From Clostridiales bacterium GWF2_38_85 (GTDB lineage Bacteria > Bacillota > Clostridia > Oscillospirales > CAG-382), in NCBI GenBank assembly GCA_001797275.1, contig MGOY01000003.1, positions 1 to 64,000 of the forward strand: a stretch of DNA of 64,000 bases. Reading direction: 5' to 3'. Below the pieces are notes generated by a model. The model had not been told where the DNA came from, searched no databases, and saw nothing but the letters and a program-made list of their open reading frames with translations. Positions 17,422 to 25,338 of the stretch are shown here, in pieces (the first letter of the stretch is position 1; each line of letters starts with the position of its first letter). The translations under genes and the position numbers were made by a program.

Positions 17422-17869
17422 ATGCAAAATAAGCTTAAGTTAATATCAGGAGCTGTTATAATTCTTGTTGTTCTGTTTGCATTTTCGTCGTGTTTCTTAC
17501 TGAAAAATGAAAAGCTTGATACTGTGACAAATAATCTGCTTGTTGCTCTTGTTGATGAAGATACTGACGCAATTGAAGCGACCCTGCACCCCGACTGACA
17601 TTCTTGATGATATTGATGATTTTTATGAGAGTCTCGATAATGCCGGAATTGAGCTTGAAGGCGAAATTAAAAATCTTACCCCCACATATCGCGGTTTCAA
17701 CTCAAGTGTTGGCACCAACGGAACTCAAAAAACCACAGAATCTACATATACTGTAGAAATCGGTGATGATAGATATCAAATAAAAATATACACACTCGAA
17801 GACAACGGCGGTTTCGGTATAACCGGATTCACAATTGATAAATTCAAAAATAGCGAGTCATCGAAATAA
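17422..17869 (+). pseudogene. Lipoprotein gene broken by a frameshift
   Basis: From ATG 17422 (AAGGGAAGG upstream) the reading frame gives a lipoprotein start (MQNKLKLISGAVIILVVLF, lipobox near FSSC at about residues 21-24), then LDTVTNNLLVALVDEDTDAI and stops at TGA 17596-17598 after 58 codons. In the +1 frame, directly after, the sequence goes on as ILDDIDDFYESLDNAGIELE and ends at 17869. Both parts together look like one small lipoprotein of about 148 residues. The break lies in or beside CACCCCGACTGACA. Either a one- or two-base indel inactivated the gene or it is a sequencing error in the C-run. Confidence 0.75.
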
Positions 17870-17876
17870 TTGTAAA

Positions 17877-17911
17877 GGGCATTCCATACAAAACGGAATG
17901 CTCTTATTTTT
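17877..17911. terminator. Bidirectional terminator between convergent genes
   Basis: GGGCATTCC (17877-17885) pairs with GGAATGCTC (17895-17903), followed on the plus strand by TTATTTTTA. It serves the broken lipoprotein gene on the plus strand and overlaps the stop of the converging membrane protein gene on the minus strand. Confidence 0.75.
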
Positions 17912-18515
17912 ATGATTCAGTTACAATATCATGCGGTTGGATTATCAATGCTTTCTGTTCGTTCAGTAGCAGTAGTAGAATTGATGTCAATACACCCGAC
18001 AACAACATAACCGTAAAATCCCATGGTGAGAATGGTATTTCACTGATAGGAGTAAACAAAAATCCCGTTCCGAAGATGTACAGCTTCCCGTCCATCAGTA
18101 CCAGCTCACCGACGTACATTGCCACAGTCGTTGCGACAGCGATTAAGCTGGGTAGTATAATCGACAGGAATTTGTGTTTTCTGAAAAGCATACATCCGAA
18201 ATATACACCGAAGGTGATTCCATATACGATAAAGAACACACTCATCAGAAATGCCGATATCGGTGCGATATTTATTTCACCTGTCCTGTAAAATGCAGTG
18301 AAGCATGCGAGTATGCATAAGCTGACAAATACAACGACACTGATTAATTGTGCAATTAACGGTCTTCTCTTTTCATAATTACCAATTCCAAACATTCTTG
18401 TAAATCCATAAATAAGTCCGATTGTTGTCAGCAAATACAGGAGTTCCTGTTGTTTTATAAATTGTTTGGTAAACCTGTGGGGTTGCGACACAAAGACTGA
18501 GTTGCTAGGATTCAA
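17910..18515 (-). CDS. Polytopic membrane protein of unknown function in the BlaI/M56 operon
   Basis: 201 residues with about five hydrophobic segments (roughly 27-45, 55-75, 84-106, 115-136, 167-186) and short loops. It overlaps the end of the preceding gene by 11 bp, so it is translated with it. I recognise no domain. It is the last gene of an operon that starts with a BlaI-type repressor and an M56 peptidase, so it is likely controlled by that repressor. It may be a target, an immunity factor or part of the sensor; the sequence does not decide. Confidence 0.7.
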   Translation of the reverse strand: MNPSNSVFVSQPHRFTKQFIKQQELLYLLTTIGLIYGFTRMFGIGNYEKRRPLIAQLISVVVFVSLCILACFTAFYRTGEINIAPISAFLMSVFFIVYGITFGVYFGCMLFRKHKFLSIILPSLIAVATTVAMYVGELVLMDGKLYIFGTGFLFTPISEIPFSPWDFTVMLLSGVLTSILLLLLNEQKALIIQPHDIVTES

Positions 18516-18870
18516 GCGGTACTGCTATTTTTTCGATTGTTGTTTCATATGTATAGCCTGTGATAACCTTGATCTGCTCCAAGCCGATTTCACTTAACCA
18601 GAATGCGGCAACACCGAGTACAGAACCGGCAACCATTGAGTATTTCTTGAACAGCTTATACAGCAGAGGAAACAAAACCGCGACAACCAAAATACCGATA
18701 CACATTGGTGTGTATGGTATTATGTACTTGGGGTAGTTGGCAACCTCAATTGCTCCGTTTTCGATATATGCGTTGAGTGTTTTGATACCCATATAAATCG
18801 GGTATGCTGATGCTGCAAGCAATAATAAAAGAGAACTGAAATAAAAAATCCAATACTTTTTTTTGATCAT
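18505..18870 (-). CDS. Small membrane protein in the BlaI/M56 operon
   Basis: 121 residues: a Lys-rich start (MIKKKYWIFYF), a membrane segment at about 8-28, an extracytoplasmic stretch around 30-48, then two more hydrophobic segments (about 50-70 and 76-93) and a polar tail. No family recognised. It begins 22 bp after the M56 peptidase gene with GGAGG upstream and overlaps the next gene. Confidence 0.65.
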   Translation of the reverse strand: MIKKKYWIFYFSSLLLLLAASAYPIYMGIKTLNAYIENGAIEVANYPKYIIPYTPMCIGILVVAVLFPLLYKLFKKYSMVAGSVLGVAAFWLSEIGLEQIKVITGYTYETTIEKIAVPLES

Positions 18871-18892
18871 TTATAAAACCTCCATGTTAATT

Positions 18893-19807
18893 TTATACAG
18901 CTGCGTTTGTCAGCAGAATATATGCGATTGCAGCGGCAAATGCAATAAAACATACTGTTGAAAAGACGGTTGCTTGTTTATATGACAGAATGTTTTCGAT
19001 ACGAATCTTTGTCTTTGCTCCACCGAAGGTCGACACAAATATTGTTCGTTTCGCCTCGCAGTTGAAAATTGCTGTTGCATAGCTCTTTCTTTTTTCTTCA
19101 CCGCAGTGTTTCAATACCCTCTCGTCACAGGCAATTTCGTTGTCAATTAAGAAGTACTTCAGACAAATCCACGTTATCGGGTTGAACCAGTGCAGGCAGG
19201 CTGTCAGCACTGCTATAAAGCGGACAAGGTTATCAAGACGTCTGATGTGTGTATTTTCGTGTAGAAAAATGAATTCCATATCCGATTCGTTTACATTCTG
19301 TGGAAGAATTATTTTAGGTCTGAATATACCGTATACGGCAGGCGAATCGATTTTTTTAGATATGTATATGTTATCTCTGATATGCACTGAGTCCTTTATC
19401 GCAGCCATTGTTGTGATGTAAAGAAACAGCTGAGTCAGAAATGCAGCACAAAACCCGATTATCCAGACGGTTGCTGCAATATTAAATATATTTTCGAGCA
19501 GACTGGTTTTGTATACGATCGGGAAATATCTCTCGGCTGTTTGAAGCATATTTGTCATTGTTATTATCGGAAAAGCCACCGGCTCATATACAACCACGGT
19601 TTTAATCGCATATTTTGCCACTAAATTCATGATACTGAACCTGCTTTCGATGATGAACGGAATCGTAAAACGTATAAACGGTATTGCCCACAAATAACAA
19701 ATGACCGAACGAGGTATAGCTCTGATTTTACGCAGTAATAGGATGAAGATGCCGGCTGCACCTCCAATTATGCTCATATTCAGAACCCAGAAGAATACTC
19801 CGCTCAT
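18893..19807 (-). CDS. M56 family membrane metallopeptidase (BlaR1/MecR1-type) without a sensor domain
   Basis: 304 residues with membrane segments at about 5-25, 33-52, 108-131 and 282-302 and the zinc protease site HENTH (H183, E184, H187) in FIFLHENTHIRRLDN, then the conserved NEIACDERVL. In BlaR1 and MecR1 this domain is activated by an outer penicillin-binding domain and leads to destruction of the BlaI repressor. Here the protein stops just after the fourth membrane helix, so no sensor is attached. It follows the BlaI gene by 15 bp. What it senses is unknown. Confidence 0.88.
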   Translation of the reverse strand: MSGVFFWVLNMSIIGGAAGIFILLLRKIRAIPRSVICYLWAIPFIRFTIPFIIESRFSIMNLVAKYAIKTVVVYEPVAFPIITMTNMLQTAERYFPIVYKTSLLENIFNIAATVWIIGFCAAFLTQLFLYITTMAAIKDSVHIRDNIYISKKIDSPAVYGIFRPKIILPQNVNESDMEFIFLHENTHIRRLDNLVRFIAVLTACLHWFNPITWICLKYFLIDNEIACDERVLKHCGEEKRKSYATAIFNCEAKRTIFVSTFGGAKTKIRIENILSYKQATVFSTVCFIAFAAAIAYILLTNAAV

Positions 19808-19822
19808 ATCAATATAACCCTT

Positions 19823-20185
19823 CTAAATATGCTTATCTATCATCTCGCGAAGCTCATCGATTTCCTCTTTTGTCAGCTTTTTGTCATCAAGCAATGCTGC
19901 AAAAAACGCTTTTTTTGAGCCGCCGAACAGCTTGTCGATGAGTGACTTTGTTTCTGTTTTGACAACTTCGCTTTTTGATACGGTTGTAGTACAGACAAAA
20001 TTCGGCTCAGTCCGTACCACTGCATTTTTGTAAATCAATTTCTTGATAATTGTATAGGTTGTATTCTTGTTCCAGCCTATTTGTTCACCGGCGACTGCTG
20101 CTACCTGTTTCGCTGTAACAGGCTCGTTCGCCCATATAATTTCCATGACTTTTAACTCGCTGTCAAATACTTTGATCTGATCCAT
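19823..20185 (-). CDS. BlaI/MecI/CopY family winged-helix repressor
   Basis: 120 residues from the ATG at 20183-20185, preceded by GGAGAGGG; the frame is open further but runs into the promoter. The N-terminal half is the family winged helix: FDSELKVMEIIWANEPVTAK, GWNKNTTYTIIKKLIYKNAV and a wing with VVRTEPNFVCTTTVS. The C-terminal half (SLIDKLFGGSKKAFFAALL) is the usual dimerisation region, with FFAALLDD near the cleavage area of BlaI. It most likely represses its own operon through the palindrome at 20214-20229. Confidence 0.9.
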   Translation of the reverse strand: MDQIKVFDSELKVMEIIWANEPVTAKQVAAVAGEQIGWNKNTTYTIIKKLIYKNAVVRTEPNFVCTTTVSKSEVVKTETKSLIDKLFGGSKKAFFAALLDDKKLTKEEIDELREMIDKHI

Positions 20186-20213
20186 TTCTTTTATTCCCTC
20201 TCCAACTATTATT

Positions 20214-20251
20214 ATAGTATACATACTATCACAATAGTTTTTCTTTGTCAA
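20214..20251 (-). promoter_or_regulatory. Sigma-A promoter overlapped by a palindromic BlaI-type operator
   Basis: On the minus strand TTGACA (20246-20251) and TAGTAT (20223-20228) are separated by exactly 17 bp. The palindrome ATAGTAT-AC-ATACTAT (20214-20229) has perfect 7-bp arms and covers the -10 box. A repressor bound there would block RNA polymerase, as expected for autoregulation by the BlaI-type protein encoded immediately downstream. Confidence 0.75.
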
Positions 20252-20283
20252 GAAATTTATCAAAAATTCCATACAGCAAAGTA

Positions 20284-20308
20284 AAAAGGACGGTTTGCCC
20301 GTCCTTTT
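20284..20308 (-). terminator. Terminator of the spore protein gene
   Basis: AAAAGGACGG (20284-20293) and CCGTCCTTTT (20299-20308) form a perfect 10-bp stem with a 5-base loop. Read on the minus strand the stem ends in TTTTTAC. It lies 109 bp past the stop of the spore protein gene and ahead of the BlaI promoter. Confidence 0.75.
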
Positions 20309-20416
20309 CCGAATCTTGATCTATATTCGAACCATGCATATCCTGCACTGTTAACTAACGGTCGCAAGCCATAATAGTCGATGAAAGACCAAAATATTTG
20401 TTTTAAGCGTAGAAGT

Positions 20417-20614
20417 TTATTTGCTGCCCTTTAACTGATTCTCGGCGTTCTGAATCATCTTTTTAACCATTTGTCCGCCGATAGAACCTGCCTGTCTTGC
20501 AGTAAGGTCGCCGTTATAACCATTCTTAAGATTTACGCCAACTTCGCTTGCTGACTCCATCTTGAACTGTTCCATTGCGCCTTTTGCTTCAGGTACAAGT
20601 GTTCTGTTTGCCAT
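20417..20614 (-). CDS. Alpha/beta-type small acid-soluble spore protein
   Basis: 65 residues from the ATG at 20612-20614 with AAAGGAGAA upstream. The sequence NRTLVPEAKGAMEQFKMESA, followed by SEVGVNL, a DLTARQAGSIGGQMVKKMI block and a polar tail, is the standard alpha/beta SASP pattern, including the Glu-Ser region cut by the germination protease GPR. These proteins coat spore DNA, switch it to an A-like form and protect it from UV and heat. This is direct evidence that the organism forms endospores. Expression is expected from sigma-G in the forespore; I could not define that promoter. Confidence 0.93.
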   Translation of the reverse strand: MANRTLVPEAKGAMEQFKMESASEVGVNLKNGYNGDLTARQAGSIGGQMVKKMIQNAENQLKGSK

Positions 20615-20649
20615 TATTTTTTCTCCTTTTGTCATAACACAAAGTTTTG

Positions 20650-20690
20650 ACCAGAAGTTTTATAACTTTGCGGAGCAACTTTGCTCTGGT
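20650..20690 (-). other. Potential three-way fold in the leader of the spore protein gene
   Basis: On the minus strand an outer ACCAG/CTGGT pair encloses two small hairpins, GAGCAA/TTGCTC (20673-20686) and AAGTT/AACTT. It ends 36 bp before the ATG. It may be a structured 5' leader or a chance fold. Nothing else is visible in 20691-20830. Confidence 0.3.
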
Positions 20691-20832
20691 TATATTTTTT
20701 GTTATTTTTTGATTTTTATTACAACCAATTTATGTTATAAAAAATATCAAATACAAAATGAATGATACAAGTGTAAGGTTGTTTGATAATCATAGTATTA
20801 TACAACAGGAAGAAAATATGCTATATTTTTTA

Positions 20833-20861
20833 TTGACATATATTTGAAAGCAATATATAAT
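20833..20861 (+). promoter_or_regulatory. Consensus sigma-A promoter for the gene at 20909
   Basis: A perfect TTGACA (20833-20838), a 17-bp spacer and a perfect TATAAT (20856-20861). The predicted leader to the ATG at 20909 is about 40 nt. This is the strongest-looking vegetative promoter in the window. Confidence 0.8.
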
Positions 20862-20908
20862 CATCTTACTAAATAATTATTCTTATATTATATTCAGGGA
20901 GAATTCTA

Positions 20909-21595
20909 ATGTCAAAAAGAACAGTCAAGAAAGAACAATCAAAAGCAGTAAAAATATTTTGGAAAATCTTTATTTCATTAATCGGTATATTATTAATTTT
21001 TATTGCTATTAATGAAGTCGCCCTCGGTATATTTGGCAAAACTGCTATTGCAACTGTTTCTACACGTCGTGTCGGCGGAAGCAATAATAATGAACCACCC
21101 GAACGACAATATGACTGGTCTGTTGATTACAGTTTTATGGTTGATGGAAATGAATACAATGGTCATACAACTCACAAAGGCTCTGCAATGTCTGTGAATT
21201 ATGATAATCAAGTACATTATTATTCATTTGCACCGATTATTAATTCAATTGATGCGAATGCAATACCGAGTTTTGGAACATTCATCATGATAGGTCTTGG
21301 TATTTTTCTACTTATAATAATGAACGCAGATCCAAAAAAGAAAAAACGAATAGCAATTCCTTCATTAAATAAAACTACAAAAACCGTAAAAGCACCGAGC
21401 AATGAAAATTGCGAACAAGCAAAAGACGAGCGTGTTACAATGGCATGGCTCATGAAGAACACTACTGATTATGATGACTCTGTAGAGGAATACTACCAAA
21501 ACGGTTGGGATATAAATGACCCATCATGGCAATGCGAGTGCGGCGAATGGAATGAAAAAGAATTCTGTACTAAATGCGGCGAACATAAAAAATAA
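20909..21595 (+). CDS. Membrane protein with DUF3592-like domain and C-terminal zinc ribbon
   Basis: 228 residues. A Lys-rich start is followed by a membrane segment (about 13-36), an extracytoplasmic beta-rich domain of about 75 residues (ATVSTRRVGG ... WSVDYSFMVDGNEYNG), a second membrane segment (about 115-135), a basic linker and a cytoplasmic tail ending in a CxC-x9-CxxC zinc ribbon (CECGEWNEKEFCTKCGEHKK). The outer domain resembles DUF3592. The ribosome binding site is AGGGAGAA. It has its own consensus promoter and no operon partner. The function is unknown. Confidence 0.7.
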   Translation: MSKRTVKKEQSKAVKIFWKIFISLIGILLIFIAINEVALGIFGKTAIATVSTRRVGGSNNNEPPERQYDWSVDYSFMVDGNEYNGHTTHKGSAMSVNYDNQVHYYSFAPIINSIDANAIPSFGTFIMIGLGIFLLIIMNADPKKKKRIAIPSLNKTTKTVKAPSNENCEQAKDERVTMAWLMKNTTDYDDSVEEYYQNGWDINDPSWQCECGEWNEKEFCTKCGEHKK

Positions 21596-21663
21596 TTCAA
21601 ATAACATAAAAAACGTGAATTTGTTAAACAAAAAAACCCAAAAATATATTTTTTTATTATTTG

Positions 21664-22611
21664 TCAATAATGGTTCTTTTCTCCTAAACCATTTATTCGT
21701 ATATCATCTAATTCGTTAGCTGTCATTACATCGGAAATAAAAAGATTCAAGTATTCGTCCGAAATACTCTGGTTCATAATTAATAAATCATCAGTGTTAA
21801 CTGTAACAGGAATACCCGCATGATAGAGAGTTTTTATCGGATGGTATTTATAATCCTCAACAATGCCCAACATTACATTGCTGGTTGGACAAATATTGAG
21901 TTGTATTTTATGCCTAGATAACCAGTTCATAACAAACTCAGATTTTGCCGCAGCTATTCCATGATGAACTTCATCAAGCTCTAATTCTTCAACTGCTTCC
22001 ATAACATCATCTGCTGTGCCAAATTCTCCAATATGAGCCTTTAACCTTAATGACTGTTCTTTTGCTTTTTTATAAAGTGGTATAAAATTTTTTATTGGTT
22101 GAGCAAATTCATCACAACAAACATCTATTGATTTAAAATAATTATATGATAATATTTCTTCAAGTTTACCACATTCGTTATTAACATTACAAGCTCTATC
22201 AAATGTTAACTCGGGTAAAAAAAGAGTTTTCGGAGCAAATGTTTCATTATACGATTTTAAAATATTAATAAATGATTCCATTCCACCTACAAAATTGATT
22301 TCGGAATTTGAAAAGCTCATCGAGAGAACTGTAATATTATCCATTGAGGCTTGAACAAAACCCGCCTCCCATCTTTTTAATTGCCCAGTAAATCCCGAAC
22401 AATGTTTCTTTATATTTTCATTATACCATGTTTGCATATGAGATATAGAGTCAAATTTATTTGGTGGCTTATCAATATTAACATTTGCCCATTTTGCAAT
22501 ATAATCGACTTTTCCACTTCTACCAGCATGACTATGTAAATCACTTTTATGAAACAGAATCAACTCGTCAAGAGAACGATTTTGTAAAGCTGCCACAAAT
22601 TCATTACTCAT
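21664..22611 (-). CDS. Adenosine-deaminase-like amidohydrolase
   Basis: 315 residues with the layout of the adenosine/AMP deaminase family: metal His pair in SDLHSHAGRSG (H26, H28), KAHIGEFG (third His and catalytic Glu), VHHGIAAA, CPTSNVMLG and NTDD late in the sequence. The motifs are shifted from classical adenosine deaminase: HAGE reads HIGE, GHG reads HHG and the Pro of TDDP is Leu, so the substrate may be another purine or aminopurine. Start with AGAAAGGGAAA upstream. It is flanked by topB upstream and a converging gene downstream. Enzymes of this family act in purine salvage. Confidence 0.82.
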   Translation of the reverse strand: MSNEFVAALQNRSLDELILFHKSDLHSHAGRSGKVDYIAKWANVNIDKPPNKFDSISHMQTWYNENIKKHCSGFTGQLKRWEAGFVQASMDNITVLSMSFSNSEINFVGGMESFINILKSYNETFAPKTLFLPELTFDRACNVNNECGKLEEILSYNYFKSIDVCCDEFAQPIKNFIPLYKKAKEQSLRLKAHIGEFGTADDVMEAVEELELDEVHHGIAAAKSEFVMNWLSRHKIQLNICPTSNVMLGIVEDYKYHPIKTLYHAGIPVTVNTDDLLIMNQSISDEYLNLFISDVMTANELDDIRINGLGEKNHY

Positions 22612-22701
22612 TTTATTTTCCCTTTCTAAAGACCTTATATAAGAACCTTATATAATTTATAAATATTTCTTTCTTATAATTTAATCATAATCGTATCAGC
22701 T

Positions 22702-24891
22702 TCAACTCTTTTTGATTTCGTTTGCTTTTGCCAATGCTTGCGCAAATGCTGACAATGTCGGTGTTTCTTTTTGTTGTGAATCAAGATATTTGCGAACTTC
22801 GTTTTTAGAAGCGCCGTCATGGTTTTCAGAAAGCCGTTTGTTGAATGAGTCATATTTTTCACGGAAACCGCAGGTATGACAAATATATATTTTCTTGTCC
22901 CCTTCACCAAAAACTTCAAGCTTTTTGTGGCAGTTGGGACAGCGAGCATTACTCAAATAGGATAGATTCTGGCGATAACCACATTCGCGGTCAGGGCAAG
23001 TAAGCATTTTGCCATGTTTACCATTGATTTCAAGCAAAAATTTGCCGCATTGCGGGCAGGGTGTGCGTGTTGCATTATCATGTCGATAGTTAGCATCACT
23101 CGCAATGACACCGCTGACAAGGTGCGTGGTATAGCTTCTGATTTCATCAGTGAAGGTCTTTTGCTGCAGAGAACCTCGACTGATAAGCGTTAATTTTTGT
23201 TCCCATTTCGCAGTAAGCTCGGGTGATCTCAAATCCTCCGGAACCAGCCCGATAAGCTGTACGCCCTTGCTTAAGGGAATAATATCTTTACCGCGGCGTT
23301 CAACATAATTCGTTGCAAAAAGCTTCTCGATTATATCAGCACGTGTTGCCGGTGTACCCAAGCCGTTTGAGGCATCCATTACAGTACGCAGCTGGTTGCT
23401 TTCGATAAATTTGCCGGGATGCTCCATCGCAGTGAGCAGTGTAGCCTCATTGTAACGCGCAGGCGGTTTTGTTTTTCCTGTGCCAAGTTTTACACGCGTT
23501 ACAGTGAAGGATTGTCCTTTTTTTACGTCGGGCAGCATCTGTTCTTTTTCGTCCTCGGAATCATCATAATCCTGCACTGCGTTATCATAAATCGCTTTCC
23601 AACCCTTTTGAATAACAATCTTACCCTGGGCAGTGAAAAGCTCATCGCCGCATTCTGCTGTCAAGGTTACTTGCTCATATTCGAAATCTGAGCTGAGTAC
23701 AGCAAGAAAGCGTTTAACCACCAGATCATAAACCCTGCGTTCATCATTGTCTAACTTCGCAAGCTCAACATACTGCTCGGTTGGAATAATTGCATGATGA
23801 TCACTGACCTTCGTATCATCGACAAAATGTTTTGAAGCATGTATTCCCTGACGCAGTATTGCTTTTACAAAAATACTGTAAGAGCCGATGTTTATGCTGT
23901 TAAGGCGCTCAGTCAACGTCGGTACGATGTCTGTTGTAAGATAGCGTGAATCGGTGCGCGGATAAGTCAGCAGTTTGTGTTTCTCATACAACTGCTGCAT
24001 AATACCCAGTGTTTGTTTTGCCGAGAAGCTGTAGCGGCGGTTAGCATCTCGCTGAAGCTCGGTCAGGTCGTATAAAAGCGGAGCTGACTCTTTTTTATGT
24101 TCACGGCGTACCTCTGTTATAGTCATTACGCCCTTTTCTATTTTATGGACAACCTCTTCCGCTCTTGCTTTGTCAAACGTACGCATCTGCATGGATTTCT
24201 TGTCTTTCCAATACATATCGAATGTCGCCAGTGAAGCTGACACTGTAAAATATTCACGCGCAGAGAATTTGCGTATTTCTTCCTCACGCTCAACGATCAT
24301 AGCGAGTGTCGGAGTCTGGACGCGGCCTGCCGAGAGCTGAGCGTTGTATTTACAGGTCAAAGCGCGTGTTACATTGAGTCCGACAAGCCAATCTGCTTGT
24401 GCGCGGCAGAGTGCCGAATAAAAAAGATTGTCATATTCCCTGGCGGGACGAAGGCTTCTGAAGCCTTCTTTGATCGCCTTATCTGTCTGAGACGATATCC
24501 AAAGCCGTTTTATCGGCTTTTTAAAGCCTGCTTTTTCAATGATCCAGCGCGCAACAAGCTCGCCCTCACGTCCGGCATCGGTTGCTATTACAAGCTCTGT
24601 TACATCGGGATCACGCAGTAAATTTTTAACTGCGTTATACTGCCGCGAGGTTTCTTTTATTACAACAGTGTCGAGCTTTACGGGCAGCATCGGCAGCGTT
24701 TCAAGGTCCCACTTTTTATATTTTTCACCATAATATTCAGGGTCTGCGAGTGTGACAAGGTGACCGAGTGCCCATGTTACTATATATTCGTTTCCCGCAA
24801 TACAGCCTTCACGGCTCTGTTTGCAGCCAAGAACCCTTGCAAGCTCCCTGCCAACTGACGGCTTTTCGGCTAAAACCAGTATTTTGCCCAT
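22702..24891 (-). CDS. topB: DNA topoisomerase III (type IA)
   Basis: 729 residues from ATG 24889-24891, where the family-typical MGKILVLAEKPSVGRELARV begins; the open frame extends further upstream without support. Type IA topoisomerases cut one DNA strand through a Tyr; here Y310 in LLTYPRTDSRYL. The toprim domain has ATDAGREGELVARW and the gate region SAGRVQTPTLAMI. The C-terminus has two four-cysteine zinc modules (CPQCGKFLL ... CPDREC and CPNCHKKLE ... CHTCGF) and a Lys-rich tail. It removes negative supercoils and decatenates replication intermediates. No conjugation genes are nearby, so it is the chromosomal type rather than a marker of an integrative element. Confidence 0.94.
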   Translation of the reverse strand: MGKILVLAEKPSVGRELARVLGCKQSREGCIAGNEYIVTWALGHLVTLADPEYYGEKYKKWDLETLPMLPVKLDTVVIKETSRQYNAVKNLLRDPDVTELVIATDAGREGELVARWIIEKAGFKKPIKRLWISSQTDKAIKEGFRSLRPAREYDNLFYSALCRAQADWLVGLNVTRALTCKYNAQLSAGRVQTPTLAMIVEREEEIRKFSAREYFTVSASLATFDMYWKDKKSMQMRTFDKARAEEVVHKIEKGVMTITEVRREHKKESAPLLYDLTELQRDANRRYSFSAKQTLGIMQQLYEKHKLLTYPRTDSRYLTTDIVPTLTERLNSINIGSYSIFVKAILRQGIHASKHFVDDTKVSDHHAIIPTEQYVELAKLDNDERRVYDLVVKRFLAVLSSDFEYEQVTLTAECGDELFTAQGKIVIQKGWKAIYDNAVQDYDDSEDEKEQMLPDVKKGQSFTVTRVKLGTGKTKPPARYNEATLLTAMEHPGKFIESNQLRTVMDASNGLGTPATRADIIEKLFATNYVERRGKDIIPLSKGVQLIGLVPEDLRSPELTAKWEQKLTLISRGSLQQKTFTDEIRSYTTHLVSGVIASDANYRHDNATRTPCPQCGKFLLEINGKHGKMLTCPDRECGYRQNLSYLSNARCPNCHKKLEVFGEGDKKIYICHTCGFREKYDSFNKRLSENHDGASKNEVRKYLDSQQKETPTLSAFAQALAKANEIKKS

Positions 24892-25338
24892 AATAAGACC
24901 ATGCCTTTCCTGATGAAGCGGAATGCTTTGGGTGGTTCGGTATATGCCGTATTTCGGTTGTGATTCTGACCGAAAACACAAAACCCCCTGTTTAAAAGAT
25001 CTATCTTTCAAACTTTCTCCATACGAAATAAGAATATCGATTTATAATACTATAAATTTTCTACATTGTCAATTGATTAATTTTTTTATATATAAATCTT
25101 CGGTTTGGTATCATTTACAATGTAATATAAAACAATTTTATATTGAATTCTAATATTTTTTACTAAATTTTTATATAACTTAGACAAATAAAAAAGCAAA
25201 TCAAATTTCTTAATCTGCTAATTATATTCTATATGAAACTATTAAATGAATTATCTTAGCAATTAAAAAACCTACACTGTATAGTTTTTAAAAATTAATA
25301 ATATCACAATTCTTTTGTTACTTTAATATATACATCTG
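24892..25338. other. AT-rich intergenic stretch between topB and the ABC operon
   Basis: 447 bp that hold the topB promoter (25044-25072) and the end of the ABC operon. Near 25262-25291 a short AAAAACCTA ... TATAGTTTTT arrangement could be a weak terminator for the ABC operon on the minus strand. I see no open frame, repeat or RNA gene in the rest. Confidence 0.5.
25044..25072 (-). promoter_or_regulatory. Sigma-A promoter for topB
   Basis: On the minus strand TTGACA (25067-25072), a 17-bp spacer and TATTAT (25044-25049). The leader to the ATG at 24891 is about 145 nt; I see no recognisable riboswitch in it. Confidence 0.65.

Noticed and set aside
17540-17869. Independent 109-residue gene
   Set aside because: No ribosome binding site at its ATG; the first codons overlap the true lipoprotein start in another frame. 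It is the second half of a frameshifted gene.
22702-24891. topB as a sign of an integrative conjugative element
   Set aside because: No relaxase, coupling protein, integrase or conjugation gene is near; the C-terminal zinc modules fit the chromosomal enzyme.
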